NCBI GenBank assembly: GCA_030386875.1 | Contig: CM059562.1 | Span: forward strand, 74,520,095-74,584,094 | DNA: 64,000 nucleotides | Origin: Morinoia aosen | Lineage: Eukaryota; Arthropoda; Malacostraca; Amphipoda; Talitridae | Direction: 5' to 3' | In this document: positions 55,600-64,000 of the stretch, piece after piece | How the letters are laid out: each line of letters opens with the position of its first letter | Numbering within the stretch: the stretch's first letter is position 1 | Position numbers and translations under genes: made by a program | Notes under the pieces: model-generated | Told to the model about the DNA's origin: nothing | Seen by the model: the letters and a program-made list of their open reading frames with translations, nothing else | Database searches by the model: none

Positions 55600-58151
55600 G
55601 ATTTTTTTATACACAATAATTACAAATATGAAATTAAAACGTTAACGTGAAAACCAAGTTGAAAATCCAGCTCGCTCTGTGGTAGAATAAAGTAAGCTTG
55701 CATTTTCTTTGGAGCGTAGAACAAGACTACACAGAAATAATATAACTCCATGACCAAAAATTTAGCCATCATTTTTATGAACTCTGTCATGTCTTTTGCT
55801 CCGTGGAATCGAACGCATGCGAAATAAATGTGAAGTAATTGAAAGCACTGCACGCTTCGGGAGCTTTGACTTTGCTACCCTGCATGTGTTTCTCGCCGTA
55901 AAATAACGTAAATGTTGGTGATAGAAATCATGTCGATTGGACGCTAAACTTTTCAGTGTCCACCCTTTCGAGAATAATGAAAGGTCTGCTGCGTTGCAAT
56001 CGATCTATCTTAGTTGTATTCGTCGATGACATCTTTGTCTTTGAACAACGTAACTGATTCTTACTTTCTGATATTCGAGCTGCGTCGAGTTTGTATACCG
56101 ACATCACATGATAAATAATTTAAAAACTGGCGAGTGGGAGGTAAAACCTGCAAAATGCGCAGCGTTGACAAACCAAATGAAATTCACCCTTTCTTACTCT
56201 CTTCCATCTAAGTAACAATTTTTAATTCGGTTAATGTTTTCACATTATCTACATACATTTTACGAGAAGAGAGAAGAATACCGTTGTGGCTCTAACCACA
56301 AGTCTTTGTTTTACGGAAGTTCAACAAGAAATTGCAAAAAAAATGTTGCTCCATCAATCCTTCAAAAATAGCCAATCAAATATCCATCCAAAAGTGTATA
56401 AAAAATTATGAAGCTGACTGTTATCATATGTGATACATCGATACTGTATCCTCGAAATGTTTTTAAAGGTGCTACTGAATAATCAAGTGAATTAATTTTC
56501 TAATTCAATTCACTTTATTGAAGAGTGGGTGCTTTTGTTCAATAATTCTAGCCAGCAGGAACTCATATCAAGTCCAATCATCATTTGTGCCGTAAAATTG
56601 CGCTCTGACCCCGTATTTCGGGAGCGAAAAACAAGACAGAATTTCCATTTCTGTTCATTCTTGGAATTAAATTAATTTCGTAGCCAGTATACATCGGCAT
56701 GAGAAGGGACGCATAGAGACGAGCCAATTTTCAAGGCAATGACAAAGGGTGAGGGGGGGTTCAGATGTGAAGAGTTACGAAATTAGTGTCCCTGGCGCGA
56801 GAAAAACATCATAAAATTTTTTTGAATAATGCATGAGCCAGACTGTAGAGGACACAAGATCATGTTAGCGCTAGGCGAAAGCTAGCATTCTGCTCTAGGT
56901 CTGTGGATTGTTTTTTTTTCCACGAAGTTCGAGAGTGGCTACATTTTTCAACTTAAATGAAGTTTTCCCTAGTTGTGCATGGTGAGTTTTCAACGCATCA
57001 CCAAGAGTTGAACTTTATACTCGTCGTAGAAGTCAATGTAAGTTAAGCCTTGGTTCGATTTATCGTTTATTATCAACGATGTAATGTCCTGAGCCACTCG
57101 ATGATCAGGTATTAATAGGGCGAGAGCTAACAGATGTTCAATTACGCAAAATTAAAAAAAAACTTTTTTGTTTTCGAAGTATTGAAGAGCATCAGTTCAT
57201 TCTGAGCAAATGATCTAAAAGAATGGCATAAACATGACTGAATTCAATTAACTGGAGCTGCAAAATGGAACGTATGACGCTTGCTCATTCTGAATGAAAG
57301 AAAAATTATCCGTTGGCTAAAACACCAATTCCTGAGTCTCTCATCGTCCCCGAGTGATGAGTTTCAGGTTTTTCTTCTCTCCCCTTTAGTACTCGATCCA
57401 TGATTGATTTCTGTTCTAAAATGAAATCTCAGAATCTGGATTTTGGGTCAGTGAAATGAAAACAGAATGTTCAAAATCCCTTGAATAATTCCTTTTTGAG
57501 CATGCGCAAAATTTAAGAATTATTTTTCAGCATATTGTTGGTCCATTTAGCTTTCATTTCCGGAAAACTAATTTATACGAATCAATTTGTAATTTTTAAG
57601 ATGTAGTAATCCTTTTACATGAATTAAAAAGTGAAAATTTTTTCCGACTACAAAAGAACCAGCAATAATCTGGTAGCGTAATAATAAAGCGACTAACGGC
57701 TAAATTTTTACGTAAGTTACAATCCAAAATGAACGATATTTAGGCAAATATTACAACAAGTCTTTCAATAAATAATGCTCCCAGAATACTCAAAGCATAC
57801 AGCGATGTCATCTAGACAAAATATCACTTGAACCAACAATTGACTTAATAAATGGCGTTCAAAATATCTTATTTAATATTGAACTTGGCTCGAATGCCGG
57901 CCACATTAAGATAAAGTGCCATCCTAATGCGTCTCCTAACGAGCGTTGCTTTGCATACACTAATGAGCTGGAGCCATTAAGCGACTGAGCCAACATTAGT
58001 GACTGAACGCAAGCAGCTCCAGCACGTCCTAAGGGCTACACCGTCCCTCAAATTGTTTAAGGCGTGTTAACTTCAGTTCGGGTACATGTGATAGTTGTGA
58101 GGAAACTGGTCTGAGTTCTAGGCAAAGTTGAATTGTCCACACCTCGACTTT
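55600..58151. other. No gene confidently supported
   Basis: AT-rich sequence. One ATG-less open frame at about 57776-57988 (plus) reads ELGSNAGHIKIKCHPNASPN and ERCFAYTNELEPLSD in a G/C-richer patch, but the minus strand is also open there and no splice sites fit. Confidence 0.3.
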
Positions 58152-58155
58152 TTAA

Positions 58156-58374
58156 CACTTTGACGGCGACCTGAGCCCCCGATGGTCACTGCGAGGGTTT
58201 TCAGAATGCTGCTCACCGACCAGTAGTTACAAACTCATATTTTGTAAATACCTAATCAATATTAAATGAAGGCGCGATCAAGTTAATGTTTGGTTTTTCA
58301 ACGTTGCTCACTACATTTGAGTTTTAATTTGAGTTGAATATTGAACTTCAGTTTTACCTGCCGCAGTCAAAGTG
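58156..58374. mobile_element. TTAA-flanked MITE (piggyBac-like)
   Basis: TTAA at 58152-58155 and 58375-58378 bound a 219-bp segment with inverted ends CACTTTGACGGC and, from the other side, CACTTTGACTGCGG. A TTAA target is typical of piggyBac-type insertion. No coding capacity. Confidence 0.65.
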
Positions 58375-58796
58375 TTAAACAGATTCAAAGATCCCGACAG
58401 GATGCGGCAGCGGCAGTCAAGCCAACATGACTCAAACTGTCGCCAGCTCTGTATCAGGGTTTCCAGAACGACCTTTTCTGACCAAAATCCTCACGTTTAG
58501 GTTATCCCGAACCCAATTGTAACCCGATTGTATGGCAATACAACATGAACTTATGGTAAATTTATGCTAAGTGGGTCTTTTGGGTCAAATTTTATTCAGG
58601 AAAAACTCGACGGTTTTGGCATGAAAAACAGGGCTAATTTGGCACCCCAACTCTGGACTGGTGAGCAGTAGCTCTCTTTACGACCACAGCTGCATGCAAG
58701 ACGCCTCGTTATCACGAGCTCCGTACTTACTTTACGATTAACAAAAGCAGCAGTTGTCCTCTCTACGACTCTATTCTCACCGCCATCTCCACTCAC

Positions 58797-58883
58797 CTTC
58801 CACTCTGAACGGTTGGAATGGAAGTTGGTGCAATGGAGAGGCGTGAAGAAAATTATGTCTCCGCGGAGAAAGGATGCTAGAGC
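58797..58883 (-). CDS. Candidate internal exon, product unknown
   Basis: On the minus strand, acceptor AAGCAATTTTCAG and donor GGAAG/GTGAGT are both near consensus and enclose 29 codons in phase 0: ALASFLRGDIIFFTPLH then CTNFHSNRSEWK. An N-glycosylation motif (NRS) and hydrophobic-to-polar change suggest an extracytoplasmic region. A second frame is also open. Neighbouring exons were not found. Confidence 0.42.
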
Positions 58884-59102
58884 CTGAAAATTGCTTTAAA
58901 TGTGCGGAACAAATTGTACGCTTCTGTTTACGCTCATTTGGTTATTATCTTTGGCACTGTGCACTCTATGAACCTTATCTAAGATACCTGTGATCCAATC
59001 GATGTAGAATGGCGGTTATCTAAAATGAAGAGGAATAGCTCTGTGTATGAAGATCTATTCACATCGCTTTAGATGCTTATATTCGGTCTTCTACAAGTGA
59101 AT

Positions 59103-59250
59103 AGAGTTGTTAGTCTACTGGTTCATCGTCGGTGCTCTAAAGAGGGTTCGATCCCTCAAATTCGCTCACCCCGTTCTATAAGTTTGCAAATCTGACACCA
59201 CTTTTAGAATACTATAGAAGTCTTCAGGACCCAGAGGACGATGAACCCTT
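59103..59250 (+). mobile_element. tRNA-like SINE remnant with terminal inverted repeat
   Basis: TTAGTCTACTGGTTCATCG (A-box-like) and GAGGGTTCGATCCCTC (B-box-like) are tRNA-spaced. GGTTCATCGTC at about 59120 is matched by GACGATGAACC at about 59238. There is no closing acceptor stem, so it is not a tRNA gene. Confidence 0.5.
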
Positions 59251-59891
59251 TCCTATTTAACCCACGTGAACAACTACTGCGGCGATGGACCTGGAAAATG
59301 ATGATGCGTACCGAGCTTGGTGTCAGGAAGAAATGCAAGGAAAACATACTTACTCTGTTCTTTGCGAAAGAGTATTTTCCCAAGTTTTGCTAGCATATGC
59401 ACGAAACAATTCTCAATTTTTGTGTTTCGTATACATATGGGCTCAATATTACTCTAATGAAGTGTGTTACTCGTTCATAATGTTAATGATGTAACTGTGC
59501 ACTTTAAAACGAAAAGTTTTCCTCTATTACTAAAAATAACTAATTTAACACCCATTTATTCTTCACCAATTCAGACCAAAAAAAGCAAGAAAAAAAAGAC
59601 ACTCGTTGCTAAAAGAATCTGTAGCATAAAATCTGATCATGCGAGTCCAATTTCGAACAAAGTAGCTCATGAAATTCGGAGAATCCATCAAAATCCCGTC
59701 ACTTCAACCGTACAAGCAAAATTAGCGGTACACTGTAGCTCGTGAGCGAACAAAAGATGGTTATACAAACGCAAGATGCATCAGAGCGAGAAAATCTAGC
59801 AAGAGGAGGATCCAAGAGCCGCAAGAGAAGTGTCCTGAGTTCGAGTGTTGCAGCGCAGCGGTCCAGTTGAGGCGCCGGGCAGGAGGCGGCG

Positions 59892-59949
59892 ATGCCATCT
59901 TCACCGGCCTGGGCCCTCTGGCTCGTTGTTTGGCTCTGCTGTGGTACTG
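59892..59949 (+). CDS. Candidate first coding exon: signal peptide of a secreted protein
   Basis: ATG at 59892 in a G/C-rich island opens MPSSPAWALWLVVWLCCGT, a textbook short signal peptide, followed at once by the donor G/GTGAGT. Phase 1 out is the usual phase after signal exons, as in SP2. The upstream 130 bases are G/C-rich and could be 5' UTR. The rest of the gene was not found downstream and probably lies beyond the window. Confidence 0.55.
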
Positions 59950-59954
59950 GTGAG

Positions 59955-60440
59955 TGTGTGTGTGGCATGTGTGTAGCATGCGTGTATCATGTAGCATGCG
60001 CGTAACATGCGTTGTCTGGCGAGAATGTCTGGCATGCGTTGTCTAGCGAGAATGTGTTGCAGCTGTGTTGCAAGTACTATCTGGCGAAAATGTGTAGCTT
60101 CTGCATAGCAAGCACTGTCTGGTGAGGATGAGTATCATCAGCGTAGCATCTGTTGTATAGCGCGGATGAGTCATTTCCGTGTACATAACATATGTGTTGT
60201 CTGGCGAGGAAAAGTGGTATCTGCGGACCATACGTCTGTCTGGCGAGAATGTGTTGTGTAGAATCAGTGTAGCATGCGTAGTCTGGTGTAGCATGCATTG
60301 AATAGCAAGAACGCTTGACATCCGTGTAGTATACGTTTGTCTGACGAGAATGTGTAGCATCAGTGTAGCATGCGAAGTCGCTTGAGAATGTTGAGTGCTT
60401 GTATAGCCTAGGCGTAGCATGCATTGTCTCGTGTAGATGA
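59955..60440 (+). repeat. Degenerate minisatellite of about 35-45 bp at the intron start
   Basis: GTGTAGCATGCGT and GTCTGGCGAGAATGTGT alternate about twelve times with variable spacing, beginning right after the donor at 59950. Confidence 0.88.
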
Positions 60441-60444
60441 TGAA

Positions 60445-61590
60445 TAGACATTCGAATTATTCGAATTGATCCTCAATTATTCATAGTTGATTCTGAACAG
60501 TTTAGAATCTGAGCTGAATTTGACTCTAGCCACACGAGACCGCTTGAGAAAGTGATCGTGCTCAGAAGTGACGGTAAACTGCGCGCCAATCGGAGACCAA
60601 ATTTTTCTCATCCAAAAGATTCAGAAGTCCCTTGTGACGGGAAACAATTTAGAATATTGAGTTGATCCTCCAGTGGGATCATCTTTTCTGACGCTGAGTT
60701 TATTTCTGTAAAATCTGGCAACGCTTTGGAAACAAAACTGCTTCTTGAAGGCTCTAAAACAATTTTATGAGATCAGACTGTCTTGGAATAGTTTTAATGT
60801 ACTTTGAATTTTAGAGGCAGTGATCACAAAACACCGTTTGAGGTTGGAATTAAAATTCACGTTCGGTTATTGAAACGCAATTTCGTTCAAATAATGCAAA
60901 AATGAATTTTAATAAAAATTAAAATTTGAAGAAGAATGTAGTTGAATAAAAGAACAGGATGATGCAGAAGGAATGATTGCAAAAATACGATCCGTTGACG
61001 ATCTTTAACTTGAAAACAAACATTTTTGCAAAGTTTATAAATACATTCTTAGAATGTTTTTTTTTTGACAGCGTTAATTATTCAAGTTCACATTTGTTTA
61101 CCTCAAGGCATTTATGAGAACAATTCACTATTGTATTTGAGATTCGGAAGGGAAATATTTATGTGACTGATTTTGCCTCTCTAAGAATTCCATGATGATT
61201 TTCTCCCATCCTTCATTTCAGGTTTTACTTAACAACTGAAGTTTTAAAACTGTTTTAGTGTCCAATTTGTCTGAAATTTCGAGAGCAATCATGAAATGAC
61301 GATTGAGATCACTTTTTTGTCTTCCAGTTGATCAACGCGAGCAGAAAATTACAATTTTGTACTTCACGACTTCTTATTTGTTCACATATCCTGATGGTTC
61401 AAGTCGGCTACTCCTGCTGATGAAAATCTTGACGATAGATTGGGTAACTTCCAGGGTAGAGTTGGCTTCTTGAGCTCATAAAACGAAAATTTCTTCAAAA
61501 TAAATGTGCATCAAAATTATATTTTTCCTCTCTAAAATTACACTGTTTCTTTAAATCAACTTCTGTGTGATTTTAAAACGAGTGCTAATT
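60445..61590. other. Nothing recognised
   Basis: AT-rich, presumably intronic sequence after the signal-peptide exon. No exon fitting phase 1 was found. Confidence 0.35.
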
Positions 61591-61935
61591 TGTCATCCCA
61601 ATTCTATTAAATTGTTACCCAGATTCTATCAATTTATAACCCAAATTCTGTTAATTTGTCACTCAGATTCTATTAATTTGTCACCCAAATTTTATTTATT
61701 TTTAACCCAAATTCTATTGAAGTGTCACTCAGATTCTATCAATTCATCACCAGAATCATTAATTTGTCACTTAGATTTTATTAATTTGTCACCCAAATTC
61801 TATCAATTTGTCACTCAGATTCTATTAATTTGTCATCCAAATTCTATTTATTTTTAACCCAAATCCTATTAAATTGTCACTCAGATCCTATCAATTTATC
61901 ACCAGAATTTTATCTATTTGTCACCCAGATTTTTC
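61591..61935 (+). repeat. 22-bp AT-rich tandem repeat, about 15 units
   Basis: Unit of the type ATTCTATTAATTTGTCACCC with drift; open frames across it are artefacts. Confidence 0.93.
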
Positions 61936-63445
61936 TGAGGAAGGGTGGAAACTCTGAATCTCAGCAATGGACCTTACAACAAGATATAATAAATATAAAT
62001 AAATTTACTCAGACCTCGCTGCGCGTCATTTTGATTTATCTCTTCCATTAATTAAGTTGTACGGAGATCACGCTTTCGTCATGGTCTTTTTGAGGCATTC
62101 ACATGCTTGAAGTGTAAAGTAAGAGGTAGGGGTTCCAAGAAAATGTCCTCGAGTGTTCCAAGTAGGAGAGTTTTTGATGAAAAACAGTCCGTGTATGTGT
62201 GTGACGATGGAGCTGTTATTGATATTGAAACCTCAGAGGAAAATGAAACTCGTGCAAAAAAAATTGTTTTACCGATATGAAAATGCGAATTCAAATTCTA
62301 AAAAAGTGAATTGTACAATCGTTCTTCGAGTTTTACGATATCATGTTACGCGATCCTCCATTAATTAGTCTCAGTTGCTACTAATTTTACTCACCTTGAA
62401 TCAGCGTTGTGTTAGTTAAATGACTGTGACTAATTTTTGTCTGCATAAATTGAGGTCCGCATGAGATGACATCCCATTTCTTGAGGATCAAACAGGCTAT
62501 TTTGGGATGATTTCGATCGAGTTTAAAGCCAAACTCATGAGACTGAATATCCCTACATCTTGATGCATTTGACGATTACGAATATCTGCCGCTCTTCATC
62601 ACTCACAAAGCGTTTCCCAATAGTTCAGAGCTGGTTCACAAATGCTCTTGAGTCAAGTTGTGCCGTTTTCTGAAGTCATTCCCACTTTCGATTTAAAAAA
62701 AAAAACGTTTTCGGAACAAAATCTGAAAATGACTTTTTAACATCTGTCCAATGTCTGGCTATATTCCCAATAGACTATACAAAATTCGTGCCAAACATTT
62801 GTGCGACAATTCAAAGATTCTTCCTGCCGAAATAAAGTCAACTGGTGCCTTTGATAAATTTGCTGCTACAGCTCCGCAACGCGGCAGCTGAAAGCGTTTC
62901 TCTGTAGAGGCTGCAGCTCAAAGCTGACAGCTTTGCAAAAAATAAATGGCGAATCTAGTTCCACAGAAGATGGATTCGTAATCCTTCAAAATGGATTTAT
63001 TGACAAATAACCATTTGACGGGTAGTTTCGAACATCTTGGCAAACACCTGATCCCCGAAAAAAGCGTACGTTGTTGCGAAACTGCAACGGTTTTCTAGGA
63101 TGATATTTGAAGCTAAAGTCAAAATGAAATGAGAAATGTATTTTTTACAGAATGTGTCCCAGGACGAGTCCATGAGGCTACCTAATATTTTATTTAAACG
63201 CACTCGTTCCGCAAGAAATTAAACCAGTAACTTCGCATTCTGATTCCCGGCGCACTAGTGTATGAAACAGCTTTTCCCTCTGTTGAAGAAGGTATCAAAT
63301 TCTACAACGAGTACCACGCAGACCTAAACACCAGACGAGTAAGAAGCGTACGAAACGTTAAAGTGTTTTCACTTTAAAAAAGCGTTGTATGAAGTTTTTC
63401 AGCCGAGATGCCAACGAACTAAATGATTGCACAGCATGACATAAT
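61936..63445. other. No supported gene; one short protein-like relic
   Basis: At 63259-63378 a plus frame reads FPSVEEGIKFYNEYHADLNT, which resembles the start of FAR1/MULE-type transposase domains, but it stops shortly after. Otherwise nothing. Confidence 0.25.
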
Positions 63446-63449
63446 ATAG

Positions 63450-64000
63450 AGCACGACTGTCAGCAAAGGCGCCGAAACCAAGCACGTCTGTAAGCAAAGG
63501 TGCGGAAGGCAAGCACGACTGTCAGCAAAGGCACGGAAGGCAAGCACGACTGTCAGCAAAGACACGGAAGGCAAGCACGACTGTCAGCAAAGACACGGAA
63601 GGCAAGCACGACTGTCAGCAAAGACGCAGAAGGCAAGCACGACTGTCAGCAAAGACACGGAAGGCAAGCACGACTGTCAGCAAAGACACGGAAGGCAAGC
63701 ACGACTGTCAGCAAAGACACGGAAGGCAAGCACGACTGTCAGCAAAGACACGGAAGGCAAGCACGACTGCCAGCAAAGGTATGGAAGGCAAGCACGACTG
63801 TCAGCAAAGACGCAGAAGGCAAGCACGACTGTCAGCAAAGACACGGAAGGCAAGCACGACTGTCAGCAAAGGTATGGAAGGCAAGCACGACTGTCAGCAA
63901 AGGTATGGAAGGCAAGCACGACTGTTAGCAAAGGCACGGAAAGCAAGCACGACTGTCAGCAAAGGCACGGAAGGCAAGCACGACTGTCAGCAAAGGTATG
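63450..64000 (+). repeat. 31-bp minisatellite, about 17 units, continues past window end
   Basis: Unit ACGGAAGGCAAGCACGACTG followed by TCAGCAAAGAC; variants GGTATGG and GACGCAG alternate. The 142-codon frame over it is repeat-driven with a 31-residue period. Confidence 0.97.

Noticed and set aside
53915..55616. Long frames on both strands rich in Gly/Arg or Pro/Leu/His
   Set aside because: Direct consequence of 19- and 25-bp G-rich units; no splice, start or composition evidence.
59103..59175. Possible tRNA gene
   Set aside because: Box-like motifs are present but no acceptor-stem pairing or proper anticodon arm; SINE-type.
63259..63378. FAR1/MULE transposase domain
   Set aside because: Only about 25 residues of resemblance, then a stop; too short to call.
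63500..63928. 142-codon repetitive frame
   Set aside because: A 31-bp satellite read in three phases, starting and ending arbitrarily.

Overview
This is a eukaryotic, AT-rich, intron-bearing and very repeat-rich window, most likely from an arthropod and plausibly a crustacean. The reasons are two multi-exon CLIP-domain trypsin-like zymogens (an invertebrate family best known from arthropods), exons that are visibly G/C-rich at third positions inside AT-rich introns, tRNA-derived SINEs, short DNA-transposon derivatives and long minisatellites. The species cannot be fixed from sequence alone. Almost none of the long unspliced reading frames are genes; the real coding content is short exons with splice sites.

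1-10.8 kb: the 3' part (six exons) of a plus-strand CLIP serine protease, SP1. Its signal-peptide exon was not found. Its introns hold two related 26-bp minisatellites, an exact 50-bp satellite whose last unit supplies a 3' splice site, a partial duplicate of the CLIP exon end, a tRNA-type SINE and a 360-bp retroposon.

12.8-22.7 kb: a complete minus-strand CLIP serine protease, SP2: seven exons, 1401 coding bases, 466 residues, intact catalytic triad. SP1 and SP2 are tail-to-tail and their six visible intron phases agree (1,0,1,2,1,0), so they look like divergent duplicates of one gene. They should act extracellularly as zymogens of the proteolytic-cascade type; the actual pathway (melanisation, Toll-type or other) is not shown by the sequence. 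SP2 introns and its upstream flank carry hAT-like foldback elements with 8-bp target duplications and retroposon copies with 12-bp target duplications.

22.7-40 kb: mostly non-coding, AT-rich sequence with old repeats. One good uncharacterised gene lies at 33.06-34.55 kb on the minus strand: two exons that splice in frame into a 236-residue single-pass membrane protein with a Cys-rich ectodomain. A Cys-containing frame at 28.99-29.34 kb may be another gene.

40-53 kb: scattered exon-like islands (41.57 plus strand with a poly(A) signal; 43.8 minus; 46.8, 47.85, 49.03 and 50.64 plus; a signal-peptide-type first exon at 52.6-52.9 minus). They could not be linked into complete genes and none was recognised.

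53.5-64 kb: a 21-bp array, a 1.6-kb strand-asymmetric G-rich minisatellite (19- then 25-bp units), a TTAA-flanked MITE, a minus-strand internal exon (58.80-58.88), a plus-strand signal-peptide first exon (59.89), and further arrays of about 40, 22 and 31 bp, the last running off the window end.
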